A stretch of DNA of 64,000 bases from Acetomicrobium hydrogeniformans (GCA_016841745.1 JAENYO010000002.1:124001-188000), one strand, 5' to 3'; numbered from the stretch's first letter, positions 41,101 to 49,720 are shown. The notes: a model not told the origin generated them from the letters alone. Program-made: numbers and translations.

Positions 41101-41313
41101 ATGTCCATTGCCGTTATAGGAGGTCTTTTTACTTCGACCATTCTTACGCTGCTGGTAATTCCAACGGTCTACCTGATAATTGATGATATGAAAGAGAAAG
41201 CCGGGGCTCTTGTTACCGGTTCCAGAAGACGGCAGATACTGGATAAAGAGGAAAAGAAAGGTGAACCAGCCGGATCCGATCAGGATCTGGAGTATTCTGG
41301 AGGAGATCGATGA
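38194..41313 (+). CDS. RND efflux transporter, AcrB/HAE1-like inner membrane subunit
   Basis: ALRRPVTVLIALIALIVFGIISI...PNVDFPIISVSTTMTGASP; GLSLAVGMVVDATTVVLENVHRH. Confidence 0.95.
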   Translation: MKLTNTALRRPVTVLIALIALIVFGIISITKMGMETMPNVDFPIISVSTTMTGASPAVMDNDVTDVIEEQLNTISGIENISSSSYDGLSVIQVEFELNRNIDAAAADVRAKVNRASRSLPDEADDPIVQKFSTSDRSVFALAIFGKVPYSEISHFAEKVATLKLQTVDGVGSVRTSGLREREIRVWLDPSRLEARGLLVDDVKDAIAQKHIELPAGRVETEESELAIRLEGEYSSVDDLSSLPITSRGGAIVRLSDIGDVKDSYEDQRSIATFNGEPVIILKIRKQRGTNEVQLGGELVKAVEELRKQLPRGMDMKILSNSATFVKASMKGVGKDILIGIVLCSLVMLLFLRTIRATLVTVITIPACLLGSLIVLRFAGITINNMTMMGLSLAVGMVVDATTVVLENVHRHQELGEKPFNAASIGTSEVGFAVLAGAATTIAVFGPVATMEGIIGRFFFAFGVTVVTTIIISLTLSLTLTPFLCSRILQHDHPGPVGMVIERAFKGLERGYSSTLHFAVHHRMIVLALAIAFFAGGMVLASQLGQGFFPTEDQGDFSLNIELPMGSSLGKTERMMQQMGTIVRNIPEVDYTYSTAGSGTGGEVYKGNMNVYLIPRKERVSMFEVMKKVRRKLAVFRDVKVTLGHHGGAGANLTLLGPDIEKLFSVAEKMKADLASDPRLADIDTNIRLKKPRLNMTINRALADDMNINIKSLSKEVQAYFGGVNAGVFKDGGYRYDIRLRAAGDFRKSAADIGNIAIRNGSGEIVRIPGIVNVESGTGPNRINRYNRQRALNISASNVDISMGEAMALVRQSFERNKPADGSVTAQVTGRSKHMATNFGYLINAILIAIVLVYMVMAVQFESFLHPLTVMFSLPLMTVGVFGMLLITGKEIDVMSLMGIILLVGIVVNNAILLVDFTNQQRAQGVDKVTAVLRAGPLRLRPILMTALSTMVGAVPIALGLSEGSEVRQPMSIAVIGGLFTSTILTLLVIPTVYLIIDDMKEKAGALVTGSRRRQILDKEEKKGEPAGSDQDLEYSGGDR

Positions 41314-42614
41314 AGAGATTTTTAAATACTACTATCTGTTTTCTTGTGATTACCATGGTTTTGGCTGTCGGAGTTTCTGCCGGCGAATTGCTTACTCTTG
41401 AAAAAGCAATAGAGGTTGCCCTTGAAAAGAATCCCGATATCCTGTCGGTAAGACAGGAGCAGGTTAAGGCGGCTGGGGCAATTTCTGTAGCAAGGGGAGC
41501 TTTTCTTCCTTCCCTGAGTCTTGGTGGGAGTTATACCAGGGAAGAAGAAACTTCTTCCACCTCTGAACCTGATAATTATGACGCAAATGTAACTGTGAGT
41601 CAGTCAATTTACCAGGGAGGAAAACTGAGAGCCTACAGAACCCAGGCCGAATTAGCTGTGAAAATAGCTGACAGCACGGTGGCGGATACGGAAGAAAAGA
41701 TCATATATGAAGTATATAAGCGTTTTTACAATATACTTCTCCTGAGGGAAAATGTCAGGACCTCAGAAGATGCTCTTTCCTATGCGGAGGATTATTCCCG
41801 TGAATTGAAAAAGAAATTTGAAGTGGGTCTTGTTACTGGGCTTGAAGTAACAAGAGCAGAAAAACTCCTTGTAACAAGTCGGAAAAACCTTGTCATATCA
41901 AAGAACAACCTCAAGTCTGCAAGGGTGAGCCTCTTTGAGATCCTGAGGTCTTCAGAAGAATCGTTTTCTTCCATAGAGGGAGGTCTTGATTACAGACCAT
42001 TTTCTGGAGATGCTGAAAATTCCCTGAAAATAGCTTTTGAGAACAGGCCCGATCTTTTGAGCCGTAGAGATCAGGTTAAAGTGCAGGAGCAGGATATTAT
42101 AATTGCTCAAAGCGGAGTGCGTCCAAGCGTGAGCCTTGCTGCAACCTGGGAGTACAGCGACCCGGCGAAGGGAAGCTCCAACGGGGATGAAGATACCTGG
42201 TCCGCACGGGTCAATGTAAATTTTCCCATCTTTGACAGCGGTATTACCAGAGGTCGGGTTATCCAGGAAGAGGCGACCCTGGTTCAGACGAGGGAATCTG
42301 TTGTAAAACAGGAAGAAGCGGTCAGGGCAGAAATTACAAAAGCCTATCTGACCCTGGATACATCGGCTAATTCTGTAAAAGAGGCAATGACAAATCTGGA
42401 CCTTGCCCGGGAATCTCTGCGTCTTGCGGAGGTTGGCTACAGGGAGGGAGTCGGTATCCAGCTTGATGTACTTGACGCACGGGCAGAACTTACGGATGCC
42501 CGCAGGCTTTATTCTCTATCAGTGAGGGACTACAATCTGGCCCTGGCAAACCTTCGAAGGGCAGAAGGTACCCTGATAAGCTATTCCCTTGACAGGGATA
42601 TAACCGGGGAGTGA
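41310..42614 (+). CDS. TolC family outer membrane efflux protein
   Basis: LTLEKAIEVALEKNPDILSVRQEQVKAAGAISVARGAFLPSLSLGG. Confidence 0.92.
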   Translation: MKRFLNTTICFLVITMVLAVGVSAGELLTLEKAIEVALEKNPDILSVRQEQVKAAGAISVARGAFLPSLSLGGSYTREEETSSTSEPDNYDANVTVSQSIYQGGKLRAYRTQAELAVKIADSTVADTEEKIIYEVYKRFYNILLLRENVRTSEDALSYAEDYSRELKKKFEVGLVTGLEVTRAEKLLVTSRKNLVISKNNLKSARVSLFEILRSSEESFSSIEGGLDYRPFSGDAENSLKIAFENRPDLLSRRDQVKVQEQDIIIAQSGVRPSVSLAATWEYSDPAKGSSNGDEDTWSARVNVNFPIFDSGITRGRVIQEEATLVQTRESVVKQEEAVRAEITKAYLTLDTSANSVKEAMTNLDLARESLRLAEVGYREGVGIQLDVLDARAELTDARRLYSLSVRDYNLALANLRRAEGTLISYSLDRDITGE

Positions 42615-43759
42615 ATGTGTTGAAGAAAAGGTTTATTACGTTATTTTTTATCTTTATTTTAGTTGGAGTACTGGAAAGTAATTGTGCTCTCAATGTCGAG
42701 GCACAGGAGAAAAAAGCACCTCCTGCTCTTCCACCTGCAAGGGTTGAAGTTGTGGAAGTTTCCAGGGTTCCTCTAATGTACAGGGGATATCGTGAAAGCA
42801 GTACTCTTGAGGCGATGGAAGAGGTTGTCATTTTCCCACGGGTAACGGGCAGGCTGGATAAGTTTTCTGCCAGGGAAGGGGAGCCTGTGAAAAAAGGGCA
42901 GGTTCTGGCTGAACTTGATCATCGGGATGTAAATGCCCAGATAAATTCTATCAAAGCCCAGATCGCTGTGGCCGAGGCTAGACTTGCCAGTTCCAGAGCC
43001 AGTTTTGCCAACGCGGAAAGAGAAAAAGACCGGTATGGAAAACTGGTCAAAGAGGGATATGCAACATCCCAGCAGCTGGAGTCAAAGGAAACAGCCTATC
43101 TCCAGGCTCTTGCCGATGTAAGACTGCAGAAAGCTTCCATCCTTCAGTACCGCGCGGAACTTTCGAGGCATGAAGTCAATCTTTCCGAGTATTTTTTGAA
43201 AAGCCCTATAACAGGTAGGGTCATGGATGATTACTCCCACACAATAGGAGAAATGATCAGTCCTTCCATTGCTGTAGCAAAGATAGGTGTGACTGAAAAA
43301 CTCAAGGCAGTCATAAAAGCACCCTCTGGAAGAGCAGTCCATTTCAGGGAGGGCATGAAGGCTTTTTTGAGTGTAACCAGTCTTCCTGAAGGTAATTTCT
43401 CTGGAAATATCACCATGATATCTACTTCTGTCGATGCTGCCACGCGTACAACTAAGGTAGAAGTAAGTCTGTCTAATGACAAAGACCTGCTCAAGCCCGG
43501 AATGTTCGCTGAAGTCTACATAATCGAGAAGGAAGCGGAAAATGCACTTGTCATTCCCAGGGAAGCTCTCTTTGTAAATGAAGAGGAAAATTTTGTATTT
43601 CTTGTCAGGGATGGGGTAGTTGCGAAGGTACCCGTCAAGATAGGAATAGAAAATGAAGTTAATTATGAAGTCCTGGAAGGGCTTAAAATGGAAGATCAGA
43701 TAGTAGTTTCCGGTGGAGGTACCCTGAAAGATGGCGATAAAGTAACTGTAGTACGATAA
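42611..43759 (+). CDS. RND efflux periplasmic adaptor subunit (MFP)
   Basis: VTGRLDKFSAREGEPVKKGQVLAELDHRDVNAQI...YFLKSPITGRVMDD. Confidence 0.92.
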   Translation: MNVLKKRFITLFFIFILVGVLESNCALNVEAQEKKAPPALPPARVEVVEVSRVPLMYRGYRESSTLEAMEEVVIFPRVTGRLDKFSAREGEPVKKGQVLAELDHRDVNAQINSIKAQIAVAEARLASSRASFANAEREKDRYGKLVKEGYATSQQLESKETAYLQALADVRLQKASILQYRAELSRHEVNLSEYFLKSPITGRVMDDYSHTIGEMISPSIAVAKIGVTEKLKAVIKAPSGRAVHFREGMKAFLSVTSLPEGNFSGNITMISTSVDAATRTTKVEVSLSNDKDLLKPGMFAEVYIIEKEAENALVIPREALFVNEEENFVFLVRDGVVAKVPVKIGIENEVNYEVLEGLKMEDQIVVSGGGTLKDGDKVTVVR

Positions 43760-43796
43760 AGCTATAAGAACAACAAAGGTTCCATTGTTACCAATG

Positions 43797-43836
43797 AGAG
43801 ACGGAGGGGCCAAAACTGCCGCTTCGTCTCTTTTTC
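43797..43836 (+). terminator. Terminator of efflux operon
   Basis: AGAGACGgag...ttCGTCTCT TTTTCT. Confidence 0.65.
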
Positions 43837-44032
43837 TGTCCCTGAAAATTGCCCGCAGAAGTTTGCTTTTGTGGGCAGTTCCATTCAATCGGATTAGCCA
43901 GAGATCCATGAAATTCTTTTCAATTCTGCTTACGAGACTTTCTACTGCCATGGCACAAACAAGCTGTCCTCTGGCCTGGAATAGGGGCGCTGACATGGTG
44001 CAGACTCCCCGCGCCTCCACCATATGATAACG

Positions 44033-44070
44033 AGCAGTCAACAGAGAACATTCTGTTGGCTGCTTTTTTA
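44033..44070 (+). terminator. Hairpin followed by T tract
   Basis: AGCAGTCAACAGA gaacat TCTGTTGGCTGCT TTTTTA. Confidence 0.7.
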
Positions 44071-44205
44071 TTGTTTTCAAGCTTGTCAATATCCGAACAT
44101 TGACCGATGAGTTCCATAAAATAATCGGAATTGGTATCCAGATTCTTTCGGGAAGCATAATCCTGGAAACCAAAAAACTGTTAATTCTTCATATAAAGAA
44201 CTAAC

Positions 44206-44233
44206 TTGACGTTTAAAAGACTGATGCTAATAT
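44206..44233 (+). promoter_or_regulatory. Extended -10 promoter of surface gene A
   Basis: TTGACG-N16 (ending TGC)-TAATAT; same layout upstream of four paralogues. Confidence 0.65.
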
Positions 44234-44370
44234 GGCGATAGTCTTTCACCAGACTTCTTATCTGTATTTAACACCCACACTTATACGTTCATCACGATCA
44301 AGGCAGGTCACTCTTTTCGTCATTTTTTCGTTTTAAGAACTGAATTTCTATTCTGGGGAGGTACTTGAAT

Positions 44371-46341
44371 ATGAAGAACTGCACTAAGAGAACCTTTCGA
44401 TATTCCCTTTCTTTAGTATTGTTTGTATTTCTGTTAACTTTATTTTTTACTTTTGGGGGAACAGCAGGTTATGCTGAAACTTATACAGTAAGCAACACAA
44501 ACGACAGTGGTCCTGGTTCATTAAGAGCTGCTATTGCCAGTGCCGATTCCTACGATGACGTAATAAGTTTTGCTGTAACAGGAACCATTACACTCAATTC
44601 GACACTGGAGATAAGCGGGGATAAGGGCATGAAGATCCAGGGGCCTGGTGGGGAACTTCTTGCTGTAAGCGGAAATAATGAGTGTGGGGTCTTTTATATT
44701 TCTACCACGGCGTCTGTTGACATATCAGGTATTTCCATCGTGAACGGTAGTGCAGATGATGGAGGTGGAATGTACAATTTCAATTCCAGCCCTACAGTGA
44801 CTAACTGCACTTTCTCCCAGAACACCGCAACTTATGATGGAGGTGGAATGTACAATTTCAATTCCAGCCCTACAGTGACGAATTGCACTTTCAGTGGGAA
44901 CAGTGTAACTTATGATAATTTTGGCGGCGGCGGAATGAGCAATTATCAAGCCAGCCCAAATGTAACGAACTGCACATTCTCCTCGAACAGCGCATCACAT
45001 AATGGCGGAGGAATGTACAATGACGCGAGCAGTCCGACAGTGACGAACTGCACCTTCTCCTTGAACAGCGCATCAAATATTGGCGGAGGAATGTACAATG
45101 ACGCGAGCAGTCCGAAAGTGACGAACTGCACATTCTCCTTGAACAGTGCGGATTATGGCGGTGGAATGTACAATTATGAATCAAACCCTACGGTTACTGA
45201 CGGTACTTTCAGCCTAAACAGCGCAGTTAACCAGGGTGGTGGAATGAGAAACCAGAATTCCAGTCCTACTGTGACCAACTGTACCTTTACCTCTAACACA
45301 GGAAGTGCTGGCGGTGGAATGGCTAATTATTATTCCAGTTCGACCATCATAGCCTGCACTTTTTCCTCGAATGCTGCCACTTCTGGAGGGGGCGGGATGT
45401 ACAACTATTATGATTATCTTGAAACCAGCCCCACTGTGATCGGCTGCACCTTCTCTGGGAATATCGCTACTTCTGGTGGTGGGATGAGTAACAACTTCTC
45501 TCCCAGCCCCACCGTGATCAATTGCACCTTCAGCGGGAACACTGCAAGTAGAGATTGGTGCGGTGGAATGAGGAACTATGAATCCAGTCCTAGTGTGACG
45601 AACTGTACCTTCACCGGTAATACTGCACCTAACTATGCTTTTGGAATGTTCAACGCTGGAAACGTCAAAGGTTCTAGCCCAATAGTGAGAAACTGCATCT
45701 TCTGGGACATCGATGGCGAAGAGATATATAACAGTCCAGGCAGTGTTCCTACTTTAAGCTTCTGTATTGTCCAGAGTAATGATGTTGGTGGAGGTACTAT
45801 TTCAAACGATATTATCTCTGCAGATCCCAGGCTTGAGACGTTAGCAGACAATGGCGGACCTACCTGGACCTGTGCCCTGTCAGATGACAGTCCTGCTCTA
45901 GATACTGGGCTTACAATTCTTGAGATAAGCACAGATCAGCGCGGAGCTCCCAGACCTTATCCTGGCGGAAGTTTCGATATTGGTGCCTATGAATCCGGAG
46001 TAGGTTTCTATACAATAACTGCCACCTGGTCCGAAGGTGGGACAATTACTCCTGAAGTAGCGCATACTTTGGCTGGCATAGAGGAAGAGGTCTTTTATCT
46101 GTTGCCTGATGAAGGTTATGAGATCGAGGCAGTCCAGGTAGATGATGTACCTGTTTCTTACGATGAAGGTAACAACACCTATACTTTTGAGCCAGTATCT
46201 CAAAGTCATGATATCTATGCCAGTTTCGTTTTGATTGAAGATGAAGATGATAATGGCGGAGGCTGCAACATCTCTGCAATTCCTGCCATGGGTTTCCTCC
46301 TGCTTGTACCGCTCATGTTTCTGGTAAAGAGAGGGAAGTAG
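44371..46341 (+). CDS. Surface protein A: beta-helix repeats, Synergist-CTERM tail
   Basis: Signal peptide; about 24-aa repeats (SSPTVTNCTFSxNxAxxxGGGMYN); tail NGGGCNISAIPAMGFLLLVPLMFLVKRGK. Confidence 0.85.
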   Translation: MKNCTKRTFRYSLSLVLFVFLLTLFFTFGGTAGYAETYTVSNTNDSGPGSLRAAIASADSYDDVISFAVTGTITLNSTLEISGDKGMKIQGPGGELLAVSGNNECGVFYISTTASVDISGISIVNGSADDGGGMYNFNSSPTVTNCTFSQNTATYDGGGMYNFNSSPTVTNCTFSGNSVTYDNFGGGGMSNYQASPNVTNCTFSSNSASHNGGGMYNDASSPTVTNCTFSLNSASNIGGGMYNDASSPKVTNCTFSLNSADYGGGMYNYESNPTVTDGTFSLNSAVNQGGGMRNQNSSPTVTNCTFTSNTGSAGGGMANYYSSSTIIACTFSSNAATSGGGGMYNYYDYLETSPTVIGCTFSGNIATSGGGMSNNFSPSPTVINCTFSGNTASRDWCGGMRNYESSPSVTNCTFTGNTAPNYAFGMFNAGNVKGSSPIVRNCIFWDIDGEEIYNSPGSVPTLSFCIVQSNDVGGGTISNDIISADPRLETLADNGGPTWTCALSDDSPALDTGLTILEISTDQRGAPRPYPGGSFDIGAYESGVGFYTITATWSEGGTITPEVAHTLAGIEEEVFYLLPDEGYEIEAVQVDDVPVSYDEGNNTYTFEPVSQSHDIYASFVLIEDEDDNGGGCNISAIPAMGFLLLVPLMFLVKRGK

Positions 46342-46384
46342 CAGCCCAGCTTAGATAAAAAGATACACCAGCTAGATTTTCAGA

Positions 46385-46420
46385 AAGCCAAGTCCATTTA
46401 TGGGCTTGGCTTGTTTATTG
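46385..46420. terminator. GCCAAGTCC hairpin copy 1
   Basis: AAGCCAAGTCCatttatGGGCTTGGCTT. Confidence 0.8.
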
Positions 46421-46699
46421 GTCTTTGCTGAGTTCCATAAAATAATCGGATCAGTATCCAAAACCTATATGTAAAATCGTTGAATTTATCTCAAAACGCC
46501 TTCGGCAACTTGATTATGAGTGATATCAAGTTTTTTCTGAATAATATTTCTTTTTATGGTACATTTAATTGTGTGGGACAAAATTCTCAGGTAGAGAAAC
46601 TTATGATCGGTGATATTTCAAACGAGATATAAAGAAACGAGCTAATAACTTGTTGGGCAGTGACTGAATCTATTCACACCCGAAAGGAGATTTTCTGCA

Positions 46700-47446
46700 T
46701 TGGATATTCCACGGATCTTCAATATCACTGAGAGTGCTCACCGTATCCACAACCCCTTCACACCCGAAAAGCTAGCCACTCTTGGCGAGGCGTTGCGCCT
46801 GGAACCGAATATCAGGGTGCTAGATCTTGGAAGCGGATCGGGCGAGATGCTGTGCACCTGGGCACGCGATTTCGGAATCATTGGTACTGGTATAGACATG
46901 AGCCAGTTGTTCTTCGAGCAAGCACAGTACCGCGCTCAAGAACTTGGTGTTGCCGACCGAGTCAAGTTCATCCACGGCGACGCTGCCGGCTATGTATCCG
47001 AAGAAAAGGTTGGTGTGGCAGCTTGTCTAGGAGCCACATGGATCGGCGGGGGAGTCGTCGGTACTATCAAGCTTTTGGCGCGGAGCTTGCGCACCGGAGG
47101 GATTATCCTCATCGGCGAGCCCTATTGGCTGCAACTACCACCGACGGAAGAGGTTGCCAAGGGCTGTAATGCTGGTTCTATAGCCGATTTTCTAATGCTG
47201 CCAGATCTGCTTGCCTCTTTCAGCGACCTCGATTACGATGTCGTGGAAATGGTTCTGGCAGACCAAAATGGTTGGGATAGATACGAGGCTGCCAAATGGC
47301 TCACCATGCGCCGATGGCTTGAAGCCAATCCCGGCGACGAGTTAGCCAAAGAAGTTCGAGCCCAACTGACCTCAGAACCCGGACGCTACGCCGCGTATAC
47401 GCGTGAATACCTGGGCTGGGGAGTATTCGCACTGATGGCACGGTGA
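46700..47446 (+). CDS. SAM-dependent class I methyltransferase
   Basis: IRVLDLGSGSGEMLCTWARDFGIIGTGIDMS; higher-GC codon usage than neighbours. Confidence 0.85.
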   Translation: MDIPRIFNITESAHRIHNPFTPEKLATLGEALRLEPNIRVLDLGSGSGEMLCTWARDFGIIGTGIDMSQLFFEQAQYRAQELGVADRVKFIHGDAAGYVSEEKVGVAACLGATWIGGGVVGTIKLLARSLRTGGIILIGEPYWLQLPPTEEVAKGCNAGSIADFLMLPDLLASFSDLDYDVVEMVLADQNGWDRYEAAKWLTMRRWLEANPGDELAKEVRAQLTSEPGRYAAYTREYLGWGVFALMAR

Positions 47447-47624
47447 GGAGAGAATTGCCTGGCGACTTACAAAGCCTTGGGAATCTAATTATGCCTAAGA
47501 ATCTGTAGAAGAGCATATTCAGTTATCCGAGCGTTTTGCTCACGGTTTTCTGGAATGCTAAATGGCAATGTTATGTTTCCAATTCCTGCGGGAGCAGCGT
47601 CAGGCGTATCGATAAGGACAATAA

Positions 47625-47720
47625 ATGCTGAAACTAACTGAACAGGAAAAAATAGGAGCCTTCGCACCTTCATTGATCCTGCTTCTGGTACCTCTGTTCT
47701 TTCTCAGCAAGAAACGTTAG
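47625..47720 (+). pseudogene. Orphan Synergist-CTERM tail remnant
   Basis: MLKLTEQEKIGAFAPSLILLLVPLFFLSKKR*; matches hydrophobic-Pro-hydrophobic-KK tail, no N-terminal domain. Confidence 0.5.
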
Positions 47721-47790
47721 ATATTCCAAGTAAATATAATCTTGTTTAGGGGCCTGCATTCCGGGCTCCTTTTTTTATGTTCTTTATATC

Positions 47791-47821
47791 AGCCAAGTCC
47801 ATTTCCGGGCTTGGCTTTTTT
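47791..47821. terminator. GCCAAGTCC hairpin copy 2
   Basis: AGCCAAGTCCatttccGGGCTTGGCTTTTT. Confidence 0.8.
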
Positions 47822-47845
47822 AGTACCCGAGAAAGGAGGTCTACC

Positions 47846-48388
47846 ATGCCAACAGTTACAAGTGTTAAAATCGGGAGGACGCCAACCTATCTATTCCGCA
47901 AAGGCAGCATCTACTATTTCCGTATCGCCATACCCGTAGATGTTCGCCAGGTATTCGGACGCACTGAAATAAACTATTTGTTGCAGACCGACGATCTTTA
48001 CCAGGCTCGTGTTAAAGCAAGCATTCTCTCTACATCGATTCGGAATCTTATTACAAAAGCTCGCAGAGGTGATCTTATTATGGCCGATATTAACGTGACA
48101 GAATTTCGTCAAAGATTATCTGATTTTTATACCAGGTGGTTCCAGGGACTTGAAGCTGGCAGACCTGCTGTCGGTAGACCTTTTACCGGACAGGAACTTG
48201 ATAACAGAGTCGGGGAAATTGAATCTACAGTAAAAGAAGTTCGCAAAGATGTTGCAAGCTATGACCACAAAAGATGTGAAGGTATCGTTGAATCCGTCTT
48301 GAATGAAATGGGAGTAGAGGAACCTCGCAAGGTAGAACAGTTCGATACCTATTGCCGTGAAGCCGTACTCAAATTCGTGAAGCCGTAA
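47846..48388 (+). CDS. Truncated tyrosine-recombinase N-terminus (DUF6538-like), no catalytic domain
   Basis: MPTVTSVKIGRTPTYLFRKGSIYYFRIAIPVDVRQVFGRTEINYLLQTDDLYQARVKA; ORF stops at 180 aa before any R-H-R-Y region; RBS AAAGGAGG. Confidence 0.65.
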   Translation: MPTVTSVKIGRTPTYLFRKGSIYYFRIAIPVDVRQVFGRTEINYLLQTDDLYQARVKASILSTSIRNLITKARRGDLIMADINVTEFRQRLSDFYTRWFQGLEAGRPAVGRPFTGQELDNRVGEIESTVKEVRKDVASYDHKRCEGIVESVLNEMGVEEPRKVEQFDTYCREAVLKFVKP

Positions 48389-48404
48389 AGGAGAGAGAAA
48401 GGGC

Positions 48405-49259
48405 ATGTCGCCAAACACATCAGAGCGTCAAGCATTCCTAATATCGTTCCGTTCATTAACTCCATTTCTCATGATCTCCTTCGGCTTGGCTTGGGGTATC
48501 CTCGCTTTGTACATTTTTCTCCCGGAGGGGATGGCATCAGTGTTTGGGCAACTCACCGGCAACCATCCGCTCTTCTTCTTAGCCGTGTACGCGCCTGCTA
48601 TCGGTGCGTTCCTTATTGTTTCCCGGGCCGGTGGTGCCACAGGACTGAAGCGCTTCCTCGGACGGGTATTGCTATGGCGCTGCAGCTCAGCCTGGTATGC
48701 CTTTCTGATCATCGGAGTTCCACTGATCTTTATCATCGGTTCTGCCATTAGAGGAAATCTCCTTACGGAACCGTTTCCATTTATGTCTTTTCAGTCTTTG
48801 TTAGCAGCTTTGGCACTCGCCGCCATCAAGGGCCCGATGGAAGAATTTGGCTGGAGGGGACTTGCTCTTCCTCTTTTGCAGAGGAAGTTGGCTCCGGTCT
48901 GGGCCGGGCTGGTTCTTGGAGTCATCTGGGGGGTATGGCATTTTCCTGCCTTCCTCCTGAGCGGAACCCAGCAAAGCGAATGGTCATTTGCGGCGTTCTT
49001 TGCCGGGTGCCTGGCGATAAGCATTGTTGCAACTGCATTGTTCAATAGGTCGCGCGGCAGTATTCTGCTGTCGGCGTTCTTCCACTTCCAGTTGATGAAC
49101 CCGATCTTTCCGGATGCTCAACCCTACGATACATACCTGCTGGTCATTGCTGCTGCTGTTATCGTTTGGTGGAATCGCAAGGATATGTTCAAGAAGGAAG
49201 GTGCTGTCACCGAAGTCATTCCAAACCAAAGTAAAGTGACCAAAGACAGTTATCCATGA
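48405..49259 (+). CDS. CPBP family intramembrane (glutamic-type) metalloprotease
   Basis: PMEEFGWRGLALPLLQRK (EExxxR) and GVIWGVWHFPAFLLSG; C-terminal RSRGSILLSAFFHFQLMN. Confidence 0.9.
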   Translation: MSPNTSERQAFLISFRSLTPFLMISFGLAWGILALYIFLPEGMASVFGQLTGNHPLFFLAVYAPAIGAFLIVSRAGGATGLKRFLGRVLLWRCSSAWYAFLIIGVPLIFIIGSAIRGNLLTEPFPFMSFQSLLAALALAAIKGPMEEFGWRGLALPLLQRKLAPVWAGLVLGVIWGVWHFPAFLLSGTQQSEWSFAAFFAGCLAISIVATALFNRSRGSILLSAFFHFQLMNPIFPDAQPYDTYLLVIAAAVIVWWNRKDMFKKEGAVTEVIPNQSKVTKDSYP

Positions 49260-49720
49260 CATGAGCAATAGGGGCAGACCTTGTCCGCACGGTTTTGCAC
49301 TTCAATAACAGGAATTATAGCTACGAATGTTGCCCCGTTGAAGTAAATATCATCTCTATCCATGTGCTATTTGTAAGGAAGTATGAAGAAATCTTATTGG
49401 AAAATATCCAGATTTCAGAGCAGGAATGGATACTTTGTATTCCCATAGGCACCGGTGCCATGGATATAGCCGCGTCGGCTGTTGCTTTGCAGAAGGCAGA
49501 AGAACAGGGGCTTGGCGGTTCCTACGATTTCTCAGCTTGATAGTCCAACGCGCATATTGATTTCAAGGAGGCCTTCGGTCCTCCTTTTTTTATCTCCTTT
49601 TCAGCAAAAACGGTAAAGCAGGGCAGATAATTATTGTTGGGCAGAAGAATGGATAAAACTCCCGAATTACCCGTCACTAAATTCAGGAGTGGAATGATCT
49701 TTTTCAACTCCTGAATTAAC

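Noticed and set aside
43802-44022. Complete tmRNA gene
   Set aside because: Ends look partly complementary (GGAGGGGC / GCGCCTCC) but length is only about 220 nt, the T-stem fails and no tag ORF is visible; kept only as a possible att relic.
43082-44173. 363-aa minus-strand ORF
   Set aside because: Antisense to the MFP adaptor gene, Cys/Phe/Tyr-rich without recognisable domains, spans the adaptor terminator; typical shadow ORF.
44725-45184. Minus-strand Cys/Ser/His-rich ORFs (e.g. MIHNCTFHRHNPHCSRRMCSSS...)
   Set aside because: Reverse-frame readings of the NCTF/GGGMYN repeats; the same pattern appears antisense to B, D and E.
44761-45700. CRISPR-like direct repeats
   Set aside because: Repeats are in-frame protein repeats of a beta-helix ORF with no uniform spacers and no cas genes nearby.
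49295-49540. 81-aa ORF ending PIGTGAMDIAASAVALQKAEEQGLGGSYDFSA
   Set aside because: Tail is vaguely like the C-terminus of a Gfo/Idh/MocA-type oxidoreductase fragment, but support is too weak to annotate.
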